Below are positions 51,249 to 64,000 of a stretch of 64,000 bases of DNA, in pieces (positions within the stretch are counted from its first letter, which is position 1; each line of letters opens with the position of its first letter). Origin of the DNA: Acridotheres tristis (taxonomy: Eukaryota; Chordata; Aves; Passeriformes; Sturnidae). The stretch spans positions 22,451,080 to 22,515,079 of the forward strand of contig CM072886.1 of the NCBI GenBank assembly GCA_037013685.1, in the 5' to 3' direction. Position numbers and translations under genes: made by a program. Under the pieces are notes generated by a model. It saw only the letters and a list, made by a program, of their open reading frames with translations. It had not been told where the DNA came from and did no database searches.

Positions 51249-54200
51249 TTGCACATCATGTGCTAGCTGAAGATGCTTTACCTACATTCAGAGGGTTTTA
51301 CCTTAAAAGTCTCTGTGCACTAAACATCTTTGTGAAACAGCTACTAGAAAGGAAAAAACTGGCTCTTAACATGAGGTAATATTTAAACCACTAGTGATTC
51401 AGACCTTACCTCAAAACTCATACAAGGAAATATATTTCTACTAAGCACAGTATTTCATAGAATTCCCTACAGAGACGATATAGAGAACATTTCTGAAAGA
51501 CTACCTGAGACTTCAGGTGAAAAGTATTTTATCTTTATTAAAAAATGTAGCAAGAATAGTATCAGCAACACTAGTCTACCTGATCCAGATCCCAAAAAAG
51601 TCAGACTTGCCAGGTCTTGCTGTGTATTGAAATCAAAACCATGATTCTCTATTCTCTGAGCTGCACAACTCAATTCTTTACAGAAATGGTCAGCTTTGCA
51701 TGCAGTGAGACTTGTGCTTATTACCACAATGTATTTACAGATAGAGATAACTGACAATACTGAGAGACAGACTTTAAATAGAAATAGCCATTCTTCAATC
51801 ATGCTTCAAGACTCAATAATCAAATCTGTAGACCGAAACAGCAAATTCTAAAAATCTCAGAACTAAAAAAAAAAATCACACAGGCAGCAAGAAATAAACA
51901 CCACTGTCGTCTTATGCAGATCAAGTTAAACACTTACTGTAAGGAAGGTGACATTTCCTTCCACAATTCCAAACTAAACTAAAGCTAAAAAACCCTAAAA
52001 AAACCTAAAAGGTGGCAGCCTGAGACTGTGCCTTAGAATACAGACCTTGTTCTGGGTCTGGCTGCAGCAATTTGGCATTTTTCCACTTGCTCAATCACCT
52101 GTTGGCGTTTTAGCCCAGGGAACAGTCCTAACTTCTAGAAGCACACCTTGGGCTTTGTTTCAGTTGCTTTGCTCTCCTCTACATCTTTAAAATCAACTAA
52201 TCTAGCACCCTGCATATTCCCACTGGATGGCATCTACCTCTTCTACAGTCTCTCACATCACTTCTGCCCTGCCCCTGGGAGCAGGAGAGCGCACAACTCT
52301 AACTTGTGCCAAGGACCAAACTGTGGTCATCTCCATGCCAAGATCCCCCAAACCTGCCCTAGTGACTGCCTGGCCTTTTCTTGGGTTCATCAGACGAGAG
52401 AATCTGAGCCTTCTCACCTCCACCTGGACTTGATAATGATGGCCAGCTTTCCACTGCTACTAGAAAATCAGTCTGGTTGACAGAAAAAAGTGTTCTCACT
52501 TCCTGGGGTGCTGTGTTGGACCTCCAGTCCTGAACAAAAAAAGCCTAAATGAAGCAAAACCGCCACAGACCACTCTCCCATGGAACTTGGGCCCACTTCT
52601 GTCACGCCATCTTGAACAAAAGGAGGAGATGCACAGGGAAGTCACAAAGAATGGGTTAAATTGGGCCAGTTCTCTAGGTGAGAGGCTTTACCGTGGACAG
52701 CTTGGGAGTCTAGACAGCAGAAACTTGGTGCAAACAAATTCTACAAGTATTTTCATTGAGTTTAGAATTAAACTTAGAAACTAATGTTGTGTCTGAAGGC
52801 AAAGTACCAATTTCACAGAGAGCCTGGTATAGTAGATAAGAGGCTGGTGGATCAACATCTGTCAGAGATAGTCATGTGAAGCAATAGCTTAGAGTAAAAA
52901 CTCCTATATTGCAGCAAAGCTCTAAAATAACTGCAAACTAGTTGGCTTTTCTGCAGTAGAACACTTCATCACTTGGGATGTACCTGCCCTCACTACTTCA
53001 CCAGGTGCAGACTTCACCTGTGGCTGATCATCATGACAACCATGACAGAGCTAGGCCTTCCTACACCTGTGGCATAAAGAATTTGAGCAGAGAACACTGC
53101 AAATCTGTTCCACATTTGAAACTGAATGCAGGAGATTTTTCTATGGCCTTACATAAATGTATGGCTTTAAACTGAAGTAAGCAAAATTGTAAATGATACC
53201 ATACAGATGAAACTCCTAAGAAATACCTTTCAAGAATTCCTTGAAATCACATTTGGGAAACAAAACCCTCATGAAACATCTTTCTTTCTAAAAACAAATG
53301 TGAAAAGAGATTTCTAAATACACACAAATAAAATAAGAAAAAGTTGAACTTTCCATATATAGATGCAATATATGCATAGGTGTATGCACTCATATATAAT
53401 TAAACATACCACAGTCATTAAAAATCAGTCTTGAAATAAACATCACCAGGACAAAGACCTGCCATAGACATGCAATTTCTAGCCAAAAGCAAGGACTGGA
53501 GAGAAAGGTCAAAAACAGTAAGAGCGGTCTTTAGGCTGTCTGAATCTCACATTTAAGTGGCTTTGTGAGCTTAAGACCAGTAAAATGCTGGGCACAATCC
53601 ACCGAGGTTACGAAGTTCTTTGTAGGCATCTTCAGTTACCAAATTCTTCTTCTTACTCTTAAAGTGTCTGCAGGTCTTATGTGTAGATGGTCACACACAT
53701 CAGAAAGACCTTTTCTGCAGAAATAAGCAGCTATGTTTGAACGAAAGCACTACTATGAGTGATGCATTTTTGGTAGACAGATACCCTGGGTAAACTGATG
53801 TTTTCAACAAAAGTCCATATGGAGCCCTACCTGGTGAAGCCTGTAACCAAGAGTGGTGGTGGAAGCAAAATATTTGCATCTATATTAACATCTTGTGCAA
53901 ATGTTATTAGGCTAATCTCAAAGTGGAAACTCAGCTGAAGGGGATTTAACTGGCACCTCCTACACCCAAGCACATTCTTTGACCACTATGTTAGGGGTTT
54001 TTTGGGTGACAGCTCTTCCTTGCCTTTGCTGAAGCCAAATCACTACTCTGCCAGGAGTATATGAGTCATGGGGCAAGACTGTGTCTGAAAGCAGCTGAAT
54101 GCTTAAGAACAATCAGCTGGAAGGGGCAAGGAGCCGAGTTTCTGGATACTGCTCTGGAATGTGTATGCATTTTACATTAAGACCATCACTGGATAAAAAT

Positions 54201-54349
54201 AAAAGCAGGCATTAATTACATTAACCAGGTTGGATTCTACTTTGTATCTAGACAGATTGTATTCCACCTCTCTGTTTCTAATGGATGGAACTCACAAAAA
54301 CTCTAGAAGACAGTACTCTGCTTTTTTTCTGTGGAGAAAGAAGCAACAT

Positions 54350-54385
54350 CTTGCTGCTTGCTGCTTGCTCCTCCCTTGCTGCTTG
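54350..54385. repeat. Heptamer tandem repeat (TTGCTGC)
   Basis: Copies of CTTGCTG follow each other at 54350-54369 and again at 54375-54385 after a CTCC interruption. A small minisatellite in the intron with no known role. Confidence 0.75.
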
Positions 54386-55095
54386 ATACACTACTCAGCA
54401 GCCAAAACAAGGGTTCACAGCACTAACTGAAGCCCAAGATTTTGAAAGAAACCAAAAGAAAATTTCCTCCATTTATAAATGTTATAGGACTTTCTGAACT
54501 GATATTAACTATCTGAAGATCTAGCAAAAAACCAGAATGTTACAGTTGGTCCAATACTAGACCTTGATAGACATTATTTCCCAATTTTAACATCAAAGAT
54601 TGTATGATTAATTTGTTATTTTCAAGAAGCCATATTCCAAGGAAAATTATATACAGATAACATTGTGTTGGATAAACAAGACCTTAATTAGTCTAGATGA
54701 CTGAAGACTCTACTCCAGAGTAGTGACAGGTCTTTAAAAATATAAAATGTTTTATTTGTGAAAATAATGTTGTAGATCAGACTTCTATAGATAACACTCT
54801 CAAAACTGATACAAAGCATCAATTATTTAAGCCAAAGAGATAATAGCTTAAGACAATACAAACAGGAATGTTCAAGGTAATGAGTGCTTTCATGTTACAA
54901 GTTCTCAAGTCTGAGGGCACTGCATCAGGCTAAAGGACAATGAGATAAGAGCAATATTGCTAGTTACTAACAAATGGCAGATAAAAGACCTCTTCTGGAT
55001 TCTGATTAAGTGACAGCATTCTACACATTCCTGTGAGTTGAGAAAGTTTGCCTGAGAACAGCAGCTATGTTACATGTGAAGCACCACTAAACAAG

Positions 55096-55362
55096 CGTAT
55101 CTCTATGTTTTCAAATTCCAGCGTGAGTAATGGCTCTTTCTCCCATCTCTTTAACTTGAACAGAAGCTCTCTCTCTCCTGGACATGCAGGAATAACTTGC
55201 CGTGCCTTCAGTTTCCATTAGGACGTATAAACGTATATGCTGAAAGTAAAGAGACGTTGTGTAGGACTCGGTGGCTGCGAGCCAATGTTTACAATCCCCT
55301 GGGTGGGAAATGACGGGTGAAAGGCTCTCCATGGCAGGCTGTAGGAGTCTTTGCTGTTGCCG
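55096..55362. promoter_or_regulatory. CpG-richer patch, candidate intronic regulatory element
   Basis: Ten CpG dinucleotides (55096, 55122, 55201, 55224, 55232, 55255, 55269, 55278, 55314, 55361) lie in about 270 bases, against very few in the flanking kilobases. A CCAAT box (55282-55286) overlaps a perfect forkhead motif TGTTTAC (55286-55292). It is not a full CpG island, and the GC content is only about one half. It could be an enhancer, or an alternative start for CDK6 transcripts on the minus strand. A 92-codon open frame on the minus strand (55389-55111) overlaps it but has no recognisable product. Confidence 0.25.
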
Positions 55363-58300
55363 ACAATGACCTTCTGCCTCTATTTTCAAAGTAGCTCCCC
55401 TGTTAACTCCTTGAACACTGTGTGCAGAGAGGCCTTAGAGAGGAAACACTTTCCCTGAAAGTCCAAATCCACTTTGAGGCATCTGACAGACTCCAATTTC
55501 AGCAGTGGTTAAGGGAGCGTGGACTAATATGTGCACTCTGCATCTGCTGTTGGAGTGTGGCATTGACATGCAATTTGAGCAGTCTAGAACTGGGCTTAGC
55601 TGTGTTCTGTGTGATACAAAGTCAATGTTCTCAGCTTCAGGGAAGGAACATCAATTTAGAGGCACAGGGGTTTGCCAAACACTGAGCTAATGAGTCTACA
55701 GGACAGAATGAAAATCCAATACATAGAGACATGTTTTAATTCTCTCTGGCCAGTCAGTAGCAACATTGTTTGCTGGCAGTGGCAATACCTTCTCTTAGGG
55801 TCCACTCTTGAGGAAAGAGGAACAATTTAAAAAATTTTAGACAGTGCAGTGCAGTGAAGATACACAAGAGAGCACCCAGTGTGGAAAGGCGATATACTGC
55901 TTTAAAAAGGTTTTGCCCCTCTCCTGCCTGACAATGTAAAATACAATATTTAGGAGATCTCTTCTTGTGTCCTATCCCTTTTGCTGCTCTGTAAATCACT
56001 CATGGCTCCTAACAGTTCAGGAAGAGTCCTTATAAAAATAGAGTAAAACAGACTTACAAAAAAGGCCTTAAAAAGGCTTATTGCAACACATACTCATCTT
56101 CTAAAATAAGAGAATAAATCCAATGAAAACTAATATTCAAGCACTATCATAGATGCTTTAATGGTCTGAGAGAGACAGTCAAGTGCTCTTGTGAAAACAT
56201 CAACCTTACTACCAGTTAACCTTGGAATATATTTTACCCTCATCCTTGATACTTGTCTAAGCCTTTTCCCCACAAAGACCTGTTCTCAGAAACAATCGCT
56301 GCATGCAAAAAATTCTTAACATATTCCCTGAAAGGGAATAAGAGTGCTTGCCATCTCCAGAAGACATTCACAGTATTAACAGCCACATAGAGACAAGCAC
56401 CATCTATCCCTGCTTTGAATTTTTAGAGAAGTCCTGTAAGTAATATCCTCACGTGGTCAGGAAATACTTGTGTAACATCCATGTGTGGCCCCATGGATGC
56501 TGAGGAGGAGAAGAGAGAAGCAGTACCAGAAGCCAGAGCTTCTGCAGAGACACCAAGCCCAAGTATCAGTAACTCTGAGACCGACAAAGATCAACAGCCT
56601 CTAAAGCTGTTGCATTGTCTAAGGTTCTAAACTTAAAGAGGAACAGGACCAGCTGGCAGGACCTCAGCTGCTCTTCTGAGGCAAAAAATGTTTTGCATGA
56701 GAAGTCTAATGCTATTAGGTTGTGTCAAGAAACACAATTGGACATCTCATAAAAAGCTCCAACCTAAATCCAAATATGCACGTATTTCCGAGCGATTTCA
56801 TTTGGAAGCTCTGAGTGGTTAGAGGAAGACATCTGCAGGCAGTGAAATCATCGATATTTAGATCTATGCTTGTTTTTAATTGTTAGTACTTTAGAAAATA
56901 GTTTTAGAAACAAAAAAATAGAAATACTCTACGTTTTCTAATGAATATACAATTGCAGCTAATAAATATATTTTTTTCAAGGAAAATTGCATACTGCAAG
57001 GAAAAGAAATTTTGATGATAGCAAACAAAGAATGTATCTCGATTGGAATATTTTTCTTTTTTGTTAATATGAGGATTTGTTACTGCTGTTTAAAATCATT
57101 AATGACCCTGTGATCAGAAACGAAGTGCTTTCAAGAGCTAACAGTATTATTGTTTTTAGAAGGATACACTCAGGCTGAATTTAGAGCAAGTTAGTTTTTG
57201 TAATATGAAGCTTTTACAAAACATGGGTCTAAATGACCCCTCCTTAAGCTTTTTTATTTACAAAGCATCTTTAAACACCAGATAAACTTTGTTTTGTTTT
57301 GGGCTACTGCATGAAATCTGAAAATGAAACTTCTTTGGAAAGAAGTAGGAATAAGACTAAAATAACCCATGAGCACAATCCAGGAGAAGGAAAACAGAAG
57401 TGAACAGCTCAACTAATGAAAAGAAAAGAAAGATTTTTAGTTACAGCAAAGATGTTACTGAGATCAGTAAAAGAGGCTTTTAGTGCTTCTTCTGAATAAC
57501 TGAATAGCCACATGCCTTGAAATCACTTACATGGAGACTAACAGTATTTCTTAATACAAGTCTGGGGTGTAATCTTCAGGCTGAAAAATAACGTAGAGTA
57601 CTGGAGATGACCTCTCTTAACCATCTTGCCATTCCTATCTGCAGGACCTGGGATGATCAAGAGTTGATTGGGAAATGCTGTACACAAGAATGCTATCTAT
57701 GTGTTTTATCTCATATGTCAGGCACAAGTGTAATTTTAATCAATTACATCTCAGGCAAATACAAAGTAGATTACATACCACTCCCATAATAAATGATCTA
57801 TAAATCAGCTTATTTTTCAAAGTTTGAAAGACGTTCATTGTCCTTGACTGCAAAAGGAACCAGTGTACTTATGAGAAATGAAGCCTATTCTAATTAATCT
57901 AACTTCCTGTGAAGTTTTAAGTATTTTGTAATGAGTAGCAGCTCACTACATGCAAATACATGATTTTTTATTTTTATGAGAAAAAAAGGGCAAATCTATA
58001 ATTTGGAAGGAGATTTTGGTATCGGTACATTTATGTTGCTAAGCATGAGCCTGCTCTTGAACTTTGCTGACTTAAGGGACTTAAGCCTCATGCCTGCCAG
58101 TGATCAGGAGCAAGCTGTACTTGTTCCTCCCGTAGATCTGACCCTTTTCTTCATCTACTGCTACTACACCACTTTGACAGCTTGTTTCCAACTGACATCC
58201 CTAACTATGAACAAATTACATATATAGATTCCACTGGGGACTATAATGTGTGCAGAGTCTTCGAAGAGAGTATGAATCTATTTCCACATGTGACAGGATA

Positions 58301-60634
58301 CAAAATGCTTGGTTATTATAAGGGTATGAAGAAGGAATCCATGCATAGGAAACAGCACAATTATTAGTAAAAAACAAGTAATTTTGCATCAAGGGCCACT
58401 GGTCACTGGAAGATGGTTCAAGTACATCTAAAAATGCTGTATAAAGATATGAAAACTTAAGCTTGTTACAGTAACTCATTTCTCATCAATTGAATATGTT
58501 GTAGCTGCAAACCCTGTCACTGCCTAGTGCACTGATGGTTCTCCTCTCCACACACACTGACAGCCTTCACACCAACTTGCATCTTCTTTGGAGAGGTGGC
58601 CTAATACCTGCAATCTTGTTCTTGTTTCTTTTCTCTGCTATGTACTAGTAGAGCAAAATGACTTACAACATTGCATATAGTAAATCAGGAGTACAAAACT
58701 TCCTTAAAAAGATGCCACCACCTTAACTGTTTATAAAGACACAGAAAACAGAAAAATAGTATCAAACTAGCAGGTTTATGCAGCCTTCTGTTTTTATCCA
58801 AGTGTTAATGCTATACTGTGGGCTTTTCCCTAAACCAGATAACTGTAAGGTCTGATTTCATTGATGAGTCTAAAAAGGCAGCATTCACTGCTACCGAGGG
58901 TCTCCTTCTTGCAGCTGTTGCTGTGATGGGTTGTATTTAATGAAAATTTCTCCCTTTTCCCTCTGAAAACTTAACACCTATGATTTAACATGTAAAACTC
59001 AGCTTCTATTCAAACACCTCACAACAATAACAATGCATGTGCATTGATGTAGTTTTATTTCTTGTAACAAAATCATTAGATTCATGAAGCAACAACTGAA
59101 CTGCTCCATACACAGTATATAGTTAAAACTGCAGAACTGAAGCCAAAATATGCACAGCTAAAAGGAATGTTACAGGGGGGCCTCTCTTAGTGAACAAAGC
59201 AGGCTCAGTTTGGCTCTTTTTCCCTAGCGCTACCACATCCGCACATCGTTAGTTGGAAAATTCCAGATATATGCTGTAATTTTTTGTGCTTTTTTTTCCC
59301 AGTACACTTGAGGCTTTAGTGTCCAGATGCCATTTTCCCCCCCTTATCTGTCCCTGCTAGTTTGGGTCTTTGCCAGTTGTGGTCAACAATTAATACAGCA
59401 AAAGAAAAATACAGTACACTCCCTGGCAACTGGCAGAGGCTCACAGGAAATACCAAATAAAAACTTTATTATGTATTGTTTAACTATTTTGTTTGCCTGT
59501 GGGCCACCCTGTTGTTGGTGTAATTTAGAAAAGCATGCTCCATCTGGATGATCTGTGCGCAGGCTCATTGTTCCCAGAATCTGTCACGCACAATCACTGC
59601 TTCAGCCTGTGGCCCTCTGCAGAAAGAAGCAAAGGCATGGCAGCCCTCCAGCCTGCATTCCTTTTCATTAGACAACTTGTGACCAAATGTTAGAATAGAA
59701 GAGTAACCTTTTAATATTCATGTAATTAATTTACTTTCCCCTTTAATTATAAACCTGCACGTGAAAAGAAGAAAATAAAAAGACTTCCCTTCATGATTCT
59801 CCTCCCTCCCCCATCCTTTCTATCTGCTTTCTGGGACATGGAAGGTGCTGGTTTCATTACACATAGGTACCAGTACTTCTGTCTATTAGAAAATTCACAT
59901 GGCCTGAACATGTTGGCAGGCTTTTGGTCTATGTATTAATTGGTCTGGTACACGGAATAGATTCTGAATTATAATGAAATGGGAGAAATTAAATTCTTTC
60001 CTCTATATGACCTTGCAGCATCTGCTTCCTTGTCTTAATCAGTGGGGTAATCCATTGAACACAAAGCCATTCTTCTGTATTTGAAAACACAATAGACATC
60101 TAATTGAAGTTCCCTTCCACAGTAAGGTCAGCATATGACTCAAAATACCGTGTCACCTTGGACTTTGGCTGTGCAGGGCTAGATGTATAGGCAGTGCTTA
60201 GTCAGTTCTGCTTTCCTGGAAAATGGTGGCATTTTTTATCTTAGATTAGACCAACACGGAATTAGCTAACATGATGCAAAAGTTTGCTCCCTACAATTCA
60301 AAAAGTGCATTTGATTCCAAGTGCATCTGATGCTTTAAGGTCCCATCATATGAGTTAATTTCAGCACACTGAACTGGGGCCCTAAATTCCACATGGGTAG
60401 TTCACCCTTTAGTTGCCACAGCCCATTCAAAGGAATCCAATTGTAGTAGGTTATAATTCGAATAAATGAAACCAAGATAGAAACTGCCTGTCTTCAAAGC
60501 AGCATTTACGTTCTTATTGCCTGATTTTGATTGCAGTTTCAATAGGTGATGAAGACATTAAGGATTCACAGCCACTCGGCATATTAAAGGATGGGGGCCC
60601 AAACACAGTCAACTGTCCTGCATAAGATGCAATG

Positions 60635-60648
60635 GTTTCTATGGCAAC
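60635..60648. promoter_or_regulatory. X-box-like RFX motif
   Basis: GTTTCTATGGCAAC is a near-palindromic match to the RFX-family X-box (GTTGCCATGGCAAC type) with one imperfect half-site. A related half motif lies at about 46430-46440 (TTACCATAGAAACC). This is a sequence match only. Confidence 0.3.
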
Positions 60649-62549
60649 TGAGGGACTGTTACTGAACTTCACTCATTTTTCTTTTATTAAATAGGTATAC
60701 TGCCATGTTAGGTCTGCAAGTGATCAACATATATATTGGTGGTTTGATTAGTTTATGCATCAATCCATCATAGGAATGGAAAGCAGCACAAGAGATTTTC
60801 TGTCGTGGTTACTTCAGCAAAAAATAATGTAACAAGTCAATGTTCTGGACGAGAACAAGACTTAAAAATGAAAAGTCTTTCACTTTGTAAAAAAATAGCA
60901 CTTAATTGAGTTGGAACAATTCTGCCTGTTCAGTACCTTTAGAAGGGAATATAACAAAAAAGGTGACATTTTTCATATTAATTGTACATTCAGGGTATAA
61001 TATTTCACATATTCACTATGAAAGAATTCCAGTTATGTGTCAAATTAAATTGCTTGCATATAAAAAAGTAGCATCTTCTGTCCAGAAGGCAAAGTAGCAA
61101 CTGGAAATAAAAGTGAATTCGAACACTCCTTGGCCTAAAGCAATAAGAAATTAAAAAAACCCAACCAAGTATAATGCAACAAAAAAATCTTTGTCATTGT
61201 ACTTAGTATGGCCTAATTTTTCCTGTCAATGCATTGATTGTCTTTTTATGCTTCCTCAATTTATTTTTGCTCTTTTCCCCTAATTCCCTCCGTGTACTCT
61301 ATAGTCTACTACGGGTGTACCATAAAATATACAATTTTTGTGGGAAAGAAAGATATTAGGAACTGTGCTAAGCTGAATTCCAAGGAAGAGGCAGGATGCT
61401 GGATTCAAAGAAAGAGTTAGGATGGCCTGTACTACAGTTAGAACTCTACACTTAAAAAAAAAATTCAGTATACTTATGACAAGTCATTTAAGACATAACA
61501 GAGGTCAAGCTCCTCCCAGGATTTCCAGATTCTTCCCCATTGTCACTTCCTGAGCAAATAAGCTTAAATACTAATGTAACAACTCAGCATTTAAATCTAC
61601 AATCTACATGAATTTTAATGACATTGCTCAGAGGGTGAAACCACGAGAATTAAAAGCTACATGTATAACTACACCTGGATGCTTGTAAGTATCAAAGGAG
61701 AGTAATACACTCCCATACAGAAATCTTCTTTCCTCTGAAGAATAGGAGATAATGTTAAAATCCTTGATTAAAATAATTACGTTGACTAATTGAAAAAATT
61801 AGTCTATTAACTAGGAATTTATCATAATGGAGAAATTTATGTTTGGCTGTAAATACATAATATGGTAAAATGTCTTCAAAAAAGAAAACAGATCTTGATT
61901 CTAACAGAAAACCAGATCTTGATTCAAATTTGTACAGCTTGTTACACAATGATTCTGTTCCATGATGATGGAGTTTCAAAGAAATTGTCTCTGCTAAGGG
62001 GATTATGATGCACAAGCTTAATTGCAGACAAGTTCTTTCCTGATGTCAGAACAGAGATCCAGTTTCTCCAAATGACCACAGTCTGATAGGACAGTGCTGT
62101 AACTTCCCATTCCACTGACCAGATCTGAAATCCTTTGCAGTATAAAAACTGTAAAACTGAAAAAAAACCCTCTTCTACCTAAAAATTGTGGTGGAAGCAT
62201 GCAGAACAGTTCTGCTGAGTTTCTCACCTGGACAAGGTGCTTATAACAGACCCACTAATTCCTGGAAATACCCAAAGCTGTGTTCAGAGCGGGATATTTA
62301 AGTCCTGAAATGGATGTTCGATCAGGATGAAAGGGCTTTTCCATTTTAGCATGCACCTCACCAGGAATTATAAGAGGTTTGTGTTCAGACCTCTGAACGG
62401 GTTTAGAGTGCAAGCGACATGCAGGGAACCCTCAGAAGAAAATGACAACAAAAACACAACAAGTATGGTTGTCTGTTTAATAACTTGTCCTGTTTTTCCA
62501 GACTTTTGGGCTTAACTGCAGCTGCTGTCAATGGAGCTGTTCACGTTTA

Positions 62550-63090
62550 TCACAGAATCATAGGATATGCTCAGCTGGAAGGGACCCATCAGGATCACTG
62601 AGTCAAGTTCTGGGTCTGTGCAGGACACTCCAAGAGTCACACCATGAGCCTGACAGCATTGTGCAAACCCTTCTTGAACTCTGTCAAGCTTGGTGCTTTG
62701 ACCACGTCCCTGGGGAGCCTGATCCAGTGCACAAGCACCTTCCGTGAGAAAAACCTTTTCCTAATAGCTAACCTACATCTCTCCTGACTCAGTTTCATGC
62801 CATTTCCTTGAGTGCTGTCACTGTTCTCAAGAGTGTGATCTATACCAGAACCTGCCCCTCTGCTTCCCCTGGTGAGGATGTTGAAGACCACAGTGAGGTC
62901 TCCCTCAGTCTCTTCTCCTCCAGGATGAACAGACCAAGTGACCTCAGTCACTTCTCATAAAACTGCCCCTCCGCAGACTTTCACCAGCCCTGAGGCTCTC
63001 TTCAATAGCTCAATGTCTTTTTTATATTGTGCTGTCCAAAACTGCACACAGAACTCAAAGTGAGGTCGCACCAGTGCACAGCAGAGCATC
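62550..63090 (-). mobile_element. CR1 LINE fragment with end of reverse transcriptase frame
   Basis: Reversed CR1 whose 3' end is at the left (CACAGAATCATAGGATATGC, CAGCTGGAAGGGACCCATCAGGATCAC in segments) and whose truncated 5' end is near 63090. Read on the minus strand, 63090-62990 gives the conserved end of the CR1 ORF2 protein: LVRPHFEFCVQFW, then QYKKDIELLKRASG. After that the frame decays through stops and shifts, so it is inactive. It lies in the upstream CDK6 intron in the same orientation as the gene. Confidence 0.92.
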
Positions 63091-63987
63091 AAAAGAAAAT
63101 CTAATCTTCTCAAGGTACAAGGTGAAACCTTCTTTGTCATGATGATTTGAGTAGCAACATGGAAAAAGAAAAATAAGACCTGAGTATCAACTGTATAAAA
63201 ATCTTGACTTGCTTCAAAGAAAGCAGCACATGACCAGAGGGCCTATTTCAATGCATATGAAATACAAAATATACAGTTCCATCCCTTCACTTCTAGCTGT
63301 TCTTCAAGATAAAGTATAAAACACCCTACACTTTTAAATTCTATTATCTTGTACTGTAGCCTACTACCACTGCTTGTGAAGCTACTGAAGCCATACAGGA
63401 AAATAAAAACTCTTTGATTTTTAATATGACTCAGGCATTTTGTACATTTTTGACTGCCTATGATATGGGAAGATATTAACAGTCCTCTTACTAAAATTTT
63501 ATTTCCTCCCTTGGCATGAAAAAGAATAAGAAAAAATTACTAGCAAGTACTCAGCATGAAGGGTAACAGGACACAAAGTGATATAGGTTACTCAATATAA
63601 AGCATCCACTTATAATGAACATTTTTATTTCTAGTCAGTCTAATAGCTTCCTCAGTTCAGTCTGGATCTAGAAGTTTTGGAAGGATTTACATATTTAACT
63701 TGCTAATAGTGTGAGGATCAGATTACACTTGCAGTGTACCAGCTGCAGGAAAAGTAAGTTCTACATAGGCACAGCAGTTCCCCTCTCAGACAACGTGGTC
63801 TTTGCACATTATGCTGCACACTAATGACGTAGACAAGGGTAAAAAATAGCTCCTTAATCCTTTCCTGGTGAATCCATTCTCAAGAACCAAATGTCTTCAA
63901 AAACGTGAGGCCAGAGCTACTGGATCGATCTGAATGACAAACAGTACTGAGAACAGAGGGGAAACAAGAACATGTACACATAAAGTG

Positions 63988-64000
63988 AAAAAAAAAAAAA
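63988..64000. repeat. Poly-A run at the window edge
   Basis: At least 12 A end the window, so its full length is not visible. It may be simple low complexity or the tail of something lying to the right. Confidence 0.6.

Noticed and set aside
51467..51802. 111-codon open frame on the minus strand
   Set aside because: It is hydrophobic in parts but has no family resemblance. It does not match the missing CDK6 exon and lacks convincing splice sites.
52148..52480. 110-codon open frame on the plus strand in a C-rich patch
   Set aside because: Low stop density from composition explains it. A second frame in the same place is also open.
62637..63140. Two minus-strand open frames as possible genes
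   Set aside because: They are the decayed ORF2 end and 3' UTR of a CR1 element.

Overview
This is vertebrate, almost certainly avian, nuclear DNA. It is AT-rich and gene-sparse, with spliced exons, four CR1 retrotransposon fragments (the dominant bird LINE, with the typical ATTCTATGATTC-type 3' end) and one bird-type LTR-like repeat. The species cannot be fixed from the sequence. There is nothing prokaryotic: no operon, CRISPR array, rRNA or tRNA was recognised.

The only gene recognised is CDK6 (cyclin-dependent kinase 6), read on the minus strand. Its last four coding exons lie at 43395-43286 (110 nt), 20506-20456 (51 nt), 16561-16426 (136 nt) and 14918-14772 (147 nt including the stop). 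All have GT/AG splice sites. Their phases join without a break into a 147-residue C-terminal part, matching human residues about 180-326, from just after the activation-loop threonine to the C-terminus. The exons for the N-lobe, the PLSTIRE helix, the HRD and DFG motifs and the phosphorylated threonine were not found. They should lie to the right of the window, so the promoter is also outside.

Layout: 1-799 is an LTR-like element cut by the window edge. 800 to about 1490 is short intergenic DNA downstream of CDK6. About 1490-14771 is best read as one very long CDK6 3' UTR (about 13.3 kb), ending at an AATAAA at 1508-1503 on the minus strand and carrying an antisense CR1 insert. 14772-43395 holds the four exons and three introns (1.5, 3.9 and 22.8 kb). 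43396-64000 is part of a large upstream intron. CR1 copies lie at 24316-24445, 37822-38356 and 62550-63090.

No undescribed biological system was found. The points most worth checking are the candidate miR-34 and miR-29 sites in the long 3' UTR, a CpG-rich patch in the upstream intron (55096-55362), an X-box-like motif, an E-box cluster, several perfect inverted repeats, and a pyrimidine-rich stretch with a partly duplicated 150-codon open frame. Comparisons with human CDK6 are from memory, not from an alignment run here.
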